Assembly (NCBI GenBank): GCA_918807975.1
Contig: OU964934.1
Span: forward strand, 17,980,001-18,044,000
Direction of reading: 5' to 3'
DNA length: 64,000 bases
Source: Aplidium turbinatum
Taxonomy: Eukaryota; Chordata; Ascidiacea; Aplousobranchia; Polyclinidae
Shown here: in pieces, positions 1 to 10,935 of the stretch
Layout of the letters: each line of letters begins with the position of its first letter
How positions within the stretch are numbered: the stretch's first letter is position 1
Program-made: the position numbers and the translations under genes
The notes under the pieces: generated by a model
Told to the model about the DNA's origin: nothing
What the model saw: the letters and a program-made list of their open reading frames with translations, nothing else
Database searches by the model: none

Positions 1-1201
1 CCAAATTGTGGCCGTAGAAAAACTTCCCAGGCGAGGTTAGTATCATCTCAAGGCTAAATCAAAATTCAAAGACAAAATTATTGAAATTATAAAGAGACTT
101 GACAATGATCATATTCAGCAAAATGCTGCCAGTGCCCGTTAAATTTGTAAGTTTGTAACACAACAAAGTACTTTTTATCTATCAAAGCTCTACCTTTGCT
201 TTACTAATTTACTGGTGTGTGTGTGTGTGTTTTTTTGACTTGGAAATCACCTTCTAGAAGCTGTTACGAAATTACCTAGCTATCATTACGAAGTACCTTA
301 AGTACAGTAGTTACATATTTATAACTCTCGTTATTGCAAGTTCTTTAATTCGGTTGGTCATGCAAAAAAACTACACTGAGAACATTGTCTGACGTTTGGG
401 ATCAAGCATGAAACTATATATTTACCTATTAATATAAGGTTAAAATATCTATTAGAAAATACCGGTCACCTGATAGGTCCGTTGTCTTCGCAAGATGACG
501 TAAATGTGACGTTGGCTGACGTATCAGACGATCCGTTCAAGATGGGAAGCAAAAAAGTCGATGGTTCTTTAAAAGTATTTCAAAATGAACATTTTTGACG
601 TGTATTTATATCCGATAAGTCTATATTTTACTACAATAATTTCTAAAAACAATATTTGATTATTTTATTACCGTGCATTACAATTATTTAATCAGCTTTG
701 GAGCATACTTTTTCTTTATTAATATTAAACTATTACACATTTACGTGATGAGCTGAAAACAGTAAAGATTTCTATTATTCAAATGTAACTTATATACTTT
801 ATAACACTCCTAAAATTCATAACCTTGCGACACACCTTGTAGGACACTTTTTGGGTATGCCAGCTATAGACTAACTAAGTAAACAGACAACATTAATTAA
901 ATGTCTTTTTTAAGAATACAACATAGAAAATCACGCAAAAATTCATACATTATTGAATTTCAGAATAAGTCTTGGACACAAAATCGAGTTGCTTTTTAAT
1001 TTTACCCCAGATGGTTATACTTGATTGAGAAATGCACCCAACCTACAAATCAGCCGAATACCTTGAAATTAGCAACTCTCGAGCGAAGTCGATTTTAACA
1101 GCAATGAATTGAGAGCCTTTTTTCATATTATGTTGAATCGATTTTTTAAATTTTGTTGTATTTATATAATTCATTGTTTACTTTAACATCTAACACCTTA
1201 C
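1..1201 (-). other. Intron of RPTP-A, no exon seen
   Basis: This stretch follows the Ig exon of the left-hand phosphatase gene. Positions 1-783 match 40884-41695 and the rest matches 46393-46814; copy B has a 4.7 kb hAT between those two parts. I see no coding exon, RNA gene or mobile element in it. The exon corresponding to 38355-38451 should lie to the left of the window. Confidence 0.7.
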
Positions 1202-1522
1202 CATTGTTCACTGTGAATGAATGCATTCTCTTTTCTTTATTCTTGTCACTGCTTGCCCAGCACGAAATGTTGCGTCTTCCAAGACATACTTCCCCATCCA
1301 CCATCTTTAATTTTGCTTCAACAACATTTCCAGTTGTTGAAGTTTCGAGAGAAAATGGAGAGTCGGTTGAATTTGATATTATCTCATCAGATTGGTGAAG
1401 TTTGGTGTTTGTTATCTTCCAAGTTACTGTCGGTATTGGGTATCCCTCCACTTTACAAGCCAAGACAAAACTGTTGCTGAAGACATCTGATGAAGGTTCA
1501 GCCTCAGCTAGACGAGGTGAAA
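1202..1522 (-). CDS. RPTP-A exon 5: Ig domain
   Basis: The exon is 321 bp, entered after TTGCAG and left at GTAAGG, phase 1 on both sides. The peptide shows the Ig pattern: the first cysteine in FVLACKVEGYPIP, the core Trp in TVTWK and the second cysteine in NISCWASS. NST and NIS are N-glycosylation sequons. It differs from the copy B exon at 9 of 106 residues. Confidence 0.88.
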
Positions 1523-4500
1523 CTGCAATTACCATTGCACCAATGAATTATCTTCAATGTGCATATAGTGAAGTTTTATCTTTGTATTGAGTTAATAAAA
1601 TCTAACCAATAATTCATATCATATAGTTGCTTGCTCTATCGTTGCTAAAACGTCTCTATGCTCGTTTTCACTGCAGCCAATTCATAATTTATGTTCATTT
1701 TCTGGCATGAATTACCCATTCATTACTTATCGTTCGTGTAATGTTGAGTAGCCTATAAATTGTGAATCAACCATCACGAATGACGAGCAAGCACACTTTC
1801 GTATTCAGTGCGTTAATCATTACAACTTTATAATTTCACAAAGTCATGTTTAATGTTAGGAAGGTGGAAAGTTCTGCGGTTTTTGTTGCTTGCACAAAAG
1901 TAACAGATTAATACTTTTATGGCATAATGTTGCTTTCTTTTAATAGGTCAGTAGAGGTACGGCATAAGACGCACAAGCTTACATTAAACTTTTATACTTC
2001 TTTGCTAAAGTTCAAAAAATAATTTTTTTCGGAAAACTTTGTTTCTAATTTTTACTCCGGAATGAAGCACAGTAAAGACTTGACAAACATGAGATTGCAA
2101 TTTAATAAGACGTTCTGCATCAAAGAATTTCACTCACACAATTTGCAATGACGACCTCTGTAGCCTTCTTTGCATTGGCAATAATACGAACAACCGACAT
2201 CGGTGCATTGGCCATTGTTTTCACAAGGTGAGCTGTCACATGGCTTCCCTGAAACTGAAGAGCTGTTAAAGTTAGTATTTGGTTATTTCTTTTTTACAAA
2301 CGTATTATGCAAGATGAGTGAAAATACAATCCACTCAACGTCAACAAAACGTAGCTTTAAAGCGGGGCTATAGGGCTAGGCCATGTAACAATGCATGTTC
2401 TCACATGTCTAGTTCAGTTTTTGACTTGACGTAGTTCGGAAAATTACTGTTGTGACGCCCCTGATGTGTTATTTCAAATCTGTAAAGGGGTCACCGTAAT
2501 TCGCTTTCTTTCTGGGATGTGAAGAGTCTTTAAACCCTGCTCAAGTAGGTTTAGACTTTTGCTAACAATCAAATTATTTTTAGTTAAAATTATACTTTTG
2601 CCGATAACCGACGTACTATCTTAGTTTGATGCGCCAAGACGCAATAACAAAGCCAAAGCATGACATGAAATATGTTTACTTCTTTTCAAAACAACGGTTC
2701 ACATTTTTACAAGTCAAAAAGGATATAGACTAACGTTTCGTTTCAATTGTAATTAACATAAAGTATTTACCTAGCTTTTCGCATGCGTATCCATTGGCGT
2801 TTGTATTGTAATTGAGAAAGTACAGAATTTTAGAATAATTTGGGTCAGAAATTTGCAGGTAAGTCGTCAAAACCACTTTGCTACTTCTTGTTGTTCGTGT
2901 CGTCCAATCTGATCTCCATCGAGGATATTGATTGTTGTTTGTAGTCGTTGGTATCAAAGTGTTGTCCATCCATTTAGGTTTTCCGTTAGCTCTCCACTCA
3001 CCCCCGATGAAAAACAAATGATTCTGCAACAAATTTATATAGTTACACTTTCAGAGATATACAAAGCCAAAGAACATTTACAAAACGCCTGACCTCGTTT
3101 TTCTGTACTGAAGTAATCTTTTCAACAAGAGGTTGTTGAAGTATTGTATAATGCCCATGGGAATGGCCATCTCAATATTTTCACTCTTACTTCCGTGCTG
3201 GCAATTTTAACTGCCAACACATAAACTGGAAATTCAGCACCACCAGCGCTTCTATCACACGCCTGGTTGAGCATCCAACAACAAGTTTTCTTATTTATAA
3301 AACCCTAAATATAAACTCCTAATAACATCAATTTTTACTCTTTATGGCAACAAAGCTAAAAAAAACAAGTGATCTTGTCGAGCTTGGACTTAAACTCCCA
3401 TGAACCCGACCAGAATCGCTATAGCTCCATCACCAAGAACTCCATAAAAGTTGTTCTACTAAAAAGTTTGTAGCTTCTTTCCATGGGACAGCTGATTCTA
3501 AAGTGGCCCAAGTTAAAAAAGTGGATTTGAGATCATCAAGTTCAACGACCCATGCCACGACAAACATTGCCACTAAAGGTTTGCAATCTTTATTTTAATA
3601 AAGGTTGTATGCCCTAATGAAGATTAATAAAGATTGCAAACCTTCAACGACAACGTCCACCACAGCACGAATCTCCAAACTCGATTATCTCAAAATCACT
3701 GTTTTGATTTGGGCCACTTTAGAATCAGCTCTCCCGCCATTTGTTCCAACTAATCATTCAAGGCTACCAACCGAGCAGGGAGAGCGCAAGCACAATGTTT
3801 GAAAGGACGTTTGTTCATCACAAATAGAAGGCACGCGATTGTATATTGACAATACACTTAGGCCTAATGACACATCTTTGAAGGTAGACACGAAGATTGA
3901 CTTCCTTGCATTTCAGCGACTAAACTTGAATATTTGCTAACCAGGCACTAGCTTGAATGCGAAGAGCTAACTAGTTCACCTTAGTACAGTCAGGGTTGGA
4001 AGTCGTTAGTCAAAAAGCAATGACTATTTCACTATTCGATAGTGCCTAAAACAGCAACGACTTTCCGCCATCGATACAAAAAAAAAGCAATGAATAGCAA
4101 TTACTGAAAATATTGTATTTGCGTATTTAACGAGTAAAACGACTCTCACTGGCATGGTTTTTCTGAACTGTGTTGCCGTAAAATATTCCTTAACTTTTTA
4201 AAGTTCGAAAACCGGAAGGGGACTAGGTCGGATAGTAATCCGAAAACTAAATCTCGTAAATTCGTTTTGACGACAAAGTAAGTGAACAACAAAAAATGAT
4301 TCCTAAATATCGATTAGTGAAAAACGAACAATGATTTCGTTGCTTGCATAAAAAAGCAGTGAATAACGCGCATTCGATAGTTATTTTTAAAAGGAATGGG
4401 TATAAGCATTCGCTATTCAGAAAGCAACGATTAACGCTATCGAATAGTGACAACTAGTCGTTACTTCCAACCCTGAGTACAGTGTTAACAAATGCAATAC

Positions 4501-5877
4501 AAACTCAAATGTATATCACAGCATGACTTTGTTTATATCACAACAAACAATTTGTTAAAATATATTTAACCACTTACAATTATTGTAATTTCTACTTACA
4601 AGGCTTGTACCATACTCTTCGATCAACAATTTGTTAAACTCTTCCTGTTGTGTATGATTCTTTATCATAGCTAAGTTTGAATTGAGCTTCACGCAAGCCT
4701 GGCTAGCAGCATCGTAGGTAAGTTTAGTAGCAGTTGACCGGATATAATATTTACATGATCCTGATGAGGATGGAGGAAGATGAAACTTGGCTGTAACAGA
4801 GAGGAATATTATGAGTACAAATCGAATGTTACAATGTTCATAAAATTTAATAGAAAATATCATAATCTTACAAATTTTCAATCAACAGCTACTATGGAGT
4901 GTTTATTTAAGGAGTTTTTATCTTGAATGGAACTCATTTGTTTAGTTACGACTATGCAACTTTGTGACACTTCAACTACAACAGGGATATGAAAACTGTG
5001 GCCCTAGAAAAAGATCCGGAGAATGTATAGCCCGCTAGACGACTTTCGTTTATGTCTCAAGTTTGCAAGATTTAGTAAACATTAGTTTTGTTTGGCACTC
5101 CGACAAATTCAACCAGTGTGAAATCAAGTAAACAATCATTACCTACATCCCTTGTAGTTACATCTTTCGATTACAGTCACGTTTTATCTATGGTTGTCTA
5201 ATTCTATTCACTAGCAAGCAGAGCAAAACTTAATGTTAGGTCATCGCACACCGAAAGACCAGACAAAATATCCGCTGCAGTTTTGCGGTTGAATAGCCAA
5301 CTCGGGTGCTGTGTGTGAATAGGGGATGAACATTGAACAATTGAACATCCATCAGCTGAGCATCCAACTGCACTTCCCGCTATCCGCGTTGTGTCTGAAG
5401 TCGTCTTTAGACTAGATAGGCGTGAGGTAGCTGCGTGGTCAATGGTCATGTATTGCTAGCACATTGGTCATTATATGGTGAACAATAGATATTTCAAGCT
5501 GTCGCCCCCCGACAAAACTGATTGTGTGGATTTGGCCCAGGAGTGCTGCAAGTTTGCACACCCCTGAACTACAACATAATTCCATGGTATAGATTTTAAT
5601 ACTTTAACTTTTAAACTCGCATTTTATAAAAAAATGACTCCACTTCCTACTAAAAACATCTCTGGCAATTAATTAATAATATTAGCTACGGTATGCTACT
5701 TTATCAGTATTGCAAAGTTTGAAGAATTTTTACAAACAAAATGAAGAAAAATAGCCTAAACCTAGCATGCTAATACGTCATGCAAGGTTAGTTTATGCTT
5801 CAGTGCTTACCTTGTCCTGATATACCTTGCAAGTGTACAACAAAGGTCCACAATGTTATTGTCGCAATTATTTTCAT
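1202..5877 (-). CDS. RPTP-A, N-terminal five exons (lectin/EGF/Ig receptor, partial)
   Basis: Five minus-strand exons encode the N-terminal ectodomain of a membrane receptor: 5811-5877 signal peptide, 4600-4790 and 2771-3023 C-type lectin-like domain, 2138-2248 EGF, 1202-1522 Ig. Phases agree at every junction (1, 0, 1, 1, then 1 at the exit). The exon set, order and phases match the complete gene RPTP-B, so the product is inferred to be a receptor tyrosine phosphatase. Its transmembrane and phosphatase exons lie beyond the left edge and are not seen, so a different cytoplasmic domain cannot be excluded. No stop or broken splice site is visible in the five exons, so the copy looks functional as far as it goes. 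hAT copies at 3991-4475 and 4982-5566 sit in its introns. Confidence 0.85.
2138..2248 (-). CDS. RPTP-A exon 4: EGF-like domain
   Basis: The 111 bp exon lies between TTTCAG and GTGAGT, phase 1 on both sides. It encodes about 37 residues with CDSSPC, NNGQC, YYCQC and EGYRGRHC, an EGF-like fold. There are seven cysteines; the extra one, in DVGC, is shared with copy B. Two residues differ from copy B. Confidence 0.88.
2771..3023 (-). CDS. RPTP-A exon 3: C-type lectin-like domain, second half
   Basis: The 253 bp exon enters after TTGCAG in phase 0 and exits at GTAAAT in phase 1. It reads from NHLFFIGGEW to GYACEKL, the last being the closing C-type lectin strand (YxCE). The calcium and sugar motifs (EPN/QPD, WND) and the inner cysteine are absent. 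About 20 of 84 residues differ from copy B. Confidence 0.82.
3490..3730. repeat. Foldback (inverted repeat) in RPTP-A intron 2
   Basis: Imperfect arms of about 105-110 bp face each other. The left arm starts AGCTGATTCTAAAGTGGCCC near 3490 and its reverse complement ends at 3730; the inner ends share a TTTGCAATCTTTATT run. Copy B lacks it at the matching place. No target duplication was identified. Confidence 0.7.
3991..4475. mobile_element. hAT-type non-autonomous element
   Basis: The 485 bp element has inverted ends CAGGGTTGGAAGTCGTTA / CGTTACTTCCAACCCTG and a perfect 8-bp flanking duplication AGTACAGT (3983-3990 and 4476-4483). The 8-bp duplication and CAGGG ends fit hAT. The matching place in copy B, near 55330, is empty. 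No transposase is encoded. Confidence 0.88.
4600..4790 (-). CDS. RPTP-A exon 2: C-type lectin-like domain, first half
   Basis: The 191 bp exon enters after GTTACAG in phase 1 and exits at GTAAGT in phase 0. It contains GSCKYYIRS, YDAASQACVKL and LAMIKNHTQQEEF, the usual first strand, cysteine-bearing helix and LA-I strand of a C-type lectin fold. It is two codons shorter than the copy B exon. Confidence 0.85.
4982..5566. mobile_element. hAT-type non-autonomous element
   Basis: The 585 bp element runs from CAGGGATATGAAAACTGTGG to GTTTGCACACCCCTG and is flanked by the 8-bp duplication AACTACAA (4974-4981, 5567-5574). Copy B has a single AACTACAA at 55862-55869, the empty site. The open frame inside has no similarity I recognise. 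Confidence 0.9.
5811..5877 (-). CDS. RPTP-A exon 1: start codon and signal peptide
   Basis: The ATG at 5877 opens a basic residue plus hydrophobic core (MKIIATITLWTFVVHL) ending QGISGQ, a signal peptide. The donor GTAAGC follows, leaving phase 1. Joined to exon 2 it reads GQ-AKFHLPP. The same ATG and donor occur in copy B at 56181 and 56115. Confidence 0.85.
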
Positions 5878-6304
5878 TTTAATTTGCAATTTTCGTATGC
5901 TTAAATAGAATACACAATTTTCACTTTAACAACAGAAATTAACCATAAGAAAAAGTATTTGGGATAAAATCTTTTATTCGATATCGTGATTATTAAAAAT
6001 ATTAAAAAATTTAAATATTAAAAATCCCAGTAACAAATTTAAATAATTGTGGGCATATTTTAATATTATGCTCAATCATAGTCTACTCAACCTTTTTTTT
6101 TTTCAATTCAAACATTAACTTAGACTGGTAATTGCAATCGAATTGTTTCTCATATTTGCCTTATTTCGTAGCATACGATGTTTCGTATACATTATTATTG
6201 TCTGGAATGAATGCTATACAAATTCAAGCTCTAACTCTCCAATATAGACACAGAGTTTTATAATGTTTATTTGTATGTGGATTATCTACTCTACTGTATA
6301 TTGT

Positions 6305-6612
6305 TTTATAAGGTTTGGTTTGGTTGGTTTGGTTTTGAATCTTTATCCTCGGACTGACAAAGCCTTGATAGGTTATTCCTGGTACTTGTTCGCATACTTG
6401 TAGAGGCACTTGACGCAGGGCCGGTTACCGAGATTGGCAGAGTGAAGTTTTCCGATTGTTGAAGTCTTGTTGCCGAGAAATTATTCCATTCACTAGGTGC
6501 CGCTGAATGGAGAGCAGTCCTGAAATGCGTTGCTCAAACGCACACCCCGAGAGTCGAACCAGCGCCGTGTGATCTTGAGCCCGGCGCGTAACCACTGAGC
6601 TATCGGGGCGGA
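6305..6612 (-). mobile_element. tRNA-derived SINE (family 1)
   Basis: On the minus strand it begins with a tRNA-like head: A box in TAGCTCAGTGGTTACGCG and B box in GGTTCGACTC. A body with a conserved CTAGTGAATGGAATAAT motif and a tail AGGATAAAGATTCAAAACC follow. Copy B has no SINE at the matching site (about 56590), so it inserted after the duplication. Confidence 0.85.
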
Positions 6613-7505
6613 CGGTAGATAGTTTTATATATAAAAAAAACAAAAAAAAAACGAAAGCTGATTTATTTATGATGTGGATAGTGTATGGTTATGTGGCTAT
6701 AATCAAGAAAATAATTTGTTTTTATTGCAAACACAATCCTAAAACACTTGTAATGTCAATGCTAACTTGACACAATACTAAAGTATTTCTTTTTGTTTAA
6801 GTAATCAAACCTTGAAAAAATAGCAAACAAATTTGCTTATAACTTTCTTTTTTAAATATTACAGTAATGACACCTGTTCTATGTTGATCGCAGTTTGTAA
6901 TTTTGAAAACAACGTTTCATATGAACCTCATTTACAAGTCATTCAAAACTGAAGCTATGCCTTTTTGCTTTGTCTTACTTAAGTTAATGCAAAGCATAAC
7001 AGTATACATCACGCTATAAACAGCTAAACTCAGGTTATTGTTCTTTGTTTATTGTTTTGACGTTGCATAGATAAATTTAATTGAAGACGATAAGCTGACC
7101 TAGCAAAAACTGAATAACCTGCCGATGACTGCCCAAACTACCTTATGATCTTCCTTTGAAAGTGAAACAGCTATTCAGATATCTTTATCCTACGTGGGAA
7201 ATAACGTGTGCACTGTGCAGATTACTGTGGAACCATCTTGTCAGACAAGTGCTGCAATTTCCTTATATGGACATATTGTTCTATTTAATGGCGAAAACTG
7301 AAGCTGGAGCAACAAAATTCGTCATAACGTCTGCATCATCTGTGGCAAAATATTTCCTTCAGCAACTAAAACCCACGATTGAACCCAAGCTATGTTGTAA
7401 CTTGAAATTAAAACGCTAAATAAGTATTAGCTACACAGTTTGCTTTTTCTTGTGTTGATGAGCAAGAGTGAGTTATTTTGCACATATTAATGCTGTAGAA
7501 AATAA

Positions 7506-8632
7506 CGGTTAGCTCAGTAGTTACGCGCCCAGCTCAAGATCACGCGGCGCTGGTTCGACTCTCGGGGTGTGCGCTTGAGCAATGCATTTCAGGACTGCTC
7601 TCCATTCAGCGGCACCTAGTGAATGGAATAATTCTCTGGCAACAAAAAACTTCAACAATTGGAAAACTACACTCTGCTAATCTCAGTAACCGGCCATGCG
7701 TCAAGAGCCTCTACAGTAGGGTGGCTCGTTTTTGAACTTTTTTGTTTAATTCTCTCGGGGTAGTGGGGAAATGGTGCCAATGAGTAAGAAAACAATCATG
7801 ACAAAATTTGAGATTCGTAAAAAATTGTCTTCAGCCCCTTCATGGGGCCCAAAAATCAAAAAATGGTGTCAAAAACGCATTTTTTTTCAAAAATATTTTT
7901 AGTTTGGGTAGATACAATATTGTTTAGATATATCTAATTAGCCTAAGAAAGAAAATTTGAGTCATTTGAACTATTCCTTCAGCTTCCTCACAGCTTCTGA
8001 AAATTTCCATTTTACTGAAAATTTCGCATTTTTGTGGGTGGTTACATGATACATAATTGCGTTAGACATTTTGCCAGCTATAAAACGTCATTGTATTTCT
8101 CTTTATAGACCTGCCCTGAGCTGTTGCGTCATTTTTTAATGAAATTGGGTTAATTTGGTAGGAAAAAGTGACGTCTTTTATTTGAATTTACGTCATTGAC
8201 GAAGTTTGTAGTTATGTAACCACAAACAAAAATGCGAAATTTTCAGCAAAATAAAAATTTTCAGAAGCTGTGAGGAAGCTGAAGGAATAGTTCAAATGAC
8301 TCCAATTTTTTTTTTAGGTTATTTAGATATATCTAAACAATATTGTATCTACCCAAACTAAAAATATTTTTGAAAAAAAATGCGTTTTTGACCCCATTTT
8401 TCGATTTTTGGGCCCCATGAAGGGGCTGAAGACAATTTGGTACGAATCTCAAATTTTGTCATGATTGTTTTATCACTCATTGGCACCATTTCCCCACTAA
8501 CCCGAGAGAATTTTAAAAAAAAGTTCAAAAACGAGCCACCGTACTCTACAGTCTACAAAAATGCGAAACTACCAGGAATAATCTATCAAGGCTTTGTCAG
8601 TCCGAGGATAAAGAATCAAAACCAAACCAAGT
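7506..8632 (+). mobile_element. tRNA-derived SINE (family 1), split by a foldback element
   Basis: Head and body occupy 7506-7716 and the 3' part resumes at 8544-8632; the gap is the foldback element 7717-8543. The orthologous, unsplit SINE is at 57341-57628 in copy B, so the SINE predates the duplication and the foldback postdates it. Confidence 0.88.
7717..8543. mobile_element. Long foldback transposon inside a SINE
   Basis: The 827 bp element is nearly all inverted repeat: arms of about 335 bp (7717-8053 and 8207-8543) around a short centre. Ends are TAGGGTGGCTCG and CGAGCCACCGTA, with an 8-bp flanking duplication CTCTACAG (7709-7716, 8544-8551). The empty site is at 57545-57552. The 8-bp duplication suggests hAT, but no transposase is encoded. 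Confidence 0.9.
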
Positions 8633-10499
8633 AGTTTCCAAATTAACGAGGAATTGTATTTTGTGCTTGGATTGAGCCTTTCAAATTTGGTTCAGTTCTG
8701 AAATGTTGAGACCGGTTACAATTGTTCAGACTTCGCACATCAATAATGATATAAAACAAAATTACAAGTTTAGTATTGACAAAGTCCATGCAGCGTTGCA
8801 CAGCAACTAAAATCAAATCCTCCTTGTGTTTACGACATTATAGGCCAACAACTGAAAAACACCGCCCACTTCTTCCTAGGGTGTTATAAATTGGGTGGAC
8901 GTAGTTGCTGAAGGAAAGGCGGTGGAAAAAAGAAAGTGCGGCTATTTTACTGTTAGTATAATGGGAACCTTACAATATCTTCTCATCTCTTTGAAAATCT
9001 ATTTGGAGTGTCCTCACTACTTTCACGGCACATTTTTCTTTATAGCTTACTTACATCAACACTGAAATTTATCAATTTAACAGTCAATTAACTAAGCTAT
9101 TGTGTGAGCAGTATTTACTTCGGAATATTACATTATGTTATTAGTTTTTGCCGCGTACAAAACAGTTTTTACTCCCTTAATCCACTTCTAAAACCATACA
9201 TGCCCAATATCACCGGTTATATAAAATAAATGTGGTTGAGGGAGCAAAGCGAGCAAAAAACAATTGCAAAATGAAAGAAAACATTACATATTACAAGCCC
9301 AAAAACGCTGCACAAACTAAATATTTGTGGGCCCCAAGAGGGATGTGGCACCCAGCCGGGGGTTCAAAAAGTAGTAAATACGGAATTGCATGATTTCAGG
9401 CTTGCTATTGATTATATTGAGCTTCTGTAGCAGCGCTATTCTTTTTTAAGTAGTCAAAAACAATAAACTTACTAATTACTAAAAAATTATTAAATTATAA
9501 AAATTACTGTGCTAGTTCAGATAAATTCAATGTTTAATATTGTATTTTGTTCAATGTATATACTGTAGTTCAACTTATTTTGTTCAACTTATCGTTGTTA
9601 TTCCTGAAGAAGGCGCTATATGATGGCACAAATGAGGGCACTATGATGTGTCAAAAGCATTCGATGGAAATATTATTGTTTTCTGTGCGTGTTTAAAAAT
9701 GAATAATGTAGAATCCGGTTATGTGATGTGGCTTGACGTTGCATGTTTGGGGCAAAACAAGAAGAGCTCTCTTTCAAAGCTGAACAAACATTTGGAGCAG
9801 GCCTGGCTTCCTAATGAAGATTATCAAAATGAGTGGCCTTCCAAAAGCTTTCTAAAGCAGCTTATATTTCCGGAAATGTCAAGAAACAGTCCTATTATCG
9901 CACAAAGGTTTATTATTACAGAACGATGCAGCACTGTATATTTATTTTTGTTATCTTATCACTAACAATTCCAGGACAAGAAATACTATACACACAAACG
10001 ATACAGCTGGAACAAATTCTCAGTCACGACAGCAAACAGAATAAACGGCAAAACGTTGTTGTATACATTTGAATGCACCAAAGGCACATCTTTTAAGTGG
10101 GCGATTAACCAAATCATCTGATTAGTTAATCGAGAAACAATTTGCGTTAAATTAATCTGTGGATGACTGATTGAAGATTCCAATCATCAGACTAAGTTAG
10201 TGCGTAAAGAAAAAAGTTTTTGCCCAATCAAGCCATTTAATCAGGAGATTTGCTTAATCGGAGAATTGTGGATGATTTGCTGTTGATGCATTGAACTCGT
10301 GAACAATTTCGGATAAAGATACATTGCTAAAGCGCTCAATAAAACAAAGAGGTATTAGAAGCAAATTTCCTTCCAAACATGGACAAATCAGCATGATATC
10401 AACTTGATTTGTGAAAATGTAAGGATAACAAAACAAAAGTGTGAGCATGTTTCGCTTTACAGACAACAGAACAAAACTGGCGAGAACACTGTCGGTAGT

Positions 10500-10589
10500 T
10501 CAACCAAGAGCAAATCCAAAGTTTCCAAGATCAATGTCTTCGTAGATATTTCGTTCTTTCTTTAGATTTGCGTAAGCTGGGTTGGAATT
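10500..10589 (-). CDS. RTK-A last exon: C-terminal tail
   Basis: It follows the acceptor TTTTTATAG and ends with TGA at 10500-10502. It encodes 29 residues starting NSNPAYANL and containing [17 protein letters not shown] is an NPxY-type motif and there are two tyrosine sites. Three residues differ from the RTK-B tail. Confidence 0.8.
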   Translation of the reverse strand, partial: NSNPAYANLKKERNIYEDIDLGNFGFALG

Positions 10590-10686
10590 CTATAAAAAGT
10601 GAGAACAAAAATTATGTAAAAGAAGGCGCAGATAGCAAAATGAAACTTATTATTAGCTGCTTCACACAATACCATCCGTGACTTAC

Positions 10687-10786
10687 TGTTATGCGAGTAC
10701 TTAGATCTTCTAATTCTTTCCTCAAATCCGAAAAAGTAGGTCGGTGAAAAGAGTGAAGATTCCAACATCGTCCCATGACACCATAG
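10687..10786 (-). CDS. RTK-A penultimate exon: end of kinase domain
   Basis: The 100 bp exon lies between TTTTATAG and GTAAGT. It reads YGVMGRCWNLHSFHRPTFSD and then [13 protein letters not shown], kinase subdomain XI with the conserved CW and RPTF. RTK-B has [15 protein letters not shown] at the same place, so copy A has drifted here (G for R, HSFH for DPSY). Confidence 0.8.
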
Positions 10787-10935
10787 CTATAAAAGAAGAG
10801 AACGCAACATACCTCACAGACTATCATGTAAACATAAAGTTTCTAAAGGTATAAAATGTCTATATGTAATCGAAAATTCTGACACTACTTTATGACGTCA
10901 TAACTGAAAAACGAAGATTGCGTTATCCTCTAAAC

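Larger units (their letters stand above)
5878..10499. other. Spacer between RTK-A and RPTP-A
   Basis: This spacer corresponds to 56182-61089 in copy B. Apart from SINEs and one foldback element I see no gene. The open frames near 9648-10072 are not kept in copy B, where frameshifts separate the same words, so they are not called. RPTP-A promoter sequence should lie just above 5877, but no core motif is clear. Confidence 0.6.

Noticed and set aside
1153-1590. Plus-strand open frames over the Ig exon (and at 46769-47179)
   Set aside because: They are antisense shadows of the Ig exons, which have splice sites and domain residues on the minus strand.
2390-2565. A-specific 175 bp block as a mobile element
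   Set aside because: No terminal repeats or duplication; insertion and deletion cannot be told apart.
3360-3445. tRNA-like boxes on the minus strand
   Set aside because: Box-like words are weak and no shared SINE body follows.
6540-6612. Genuine tRNA genes (also 7506, 18315, 30400, 52968, 57341)
   Set aside because: Each tRNA-like head is followed by the same non-tRNA body and tail, and stems are imperfect; these are SINEs.
9648-10072. Two plus-strand open frames in the RTK-A/RPTP-A spacer
   Set aside because: The matching B sequence (about 60230-60650) is frameshifted relative to them and they show no domain; chance frames.
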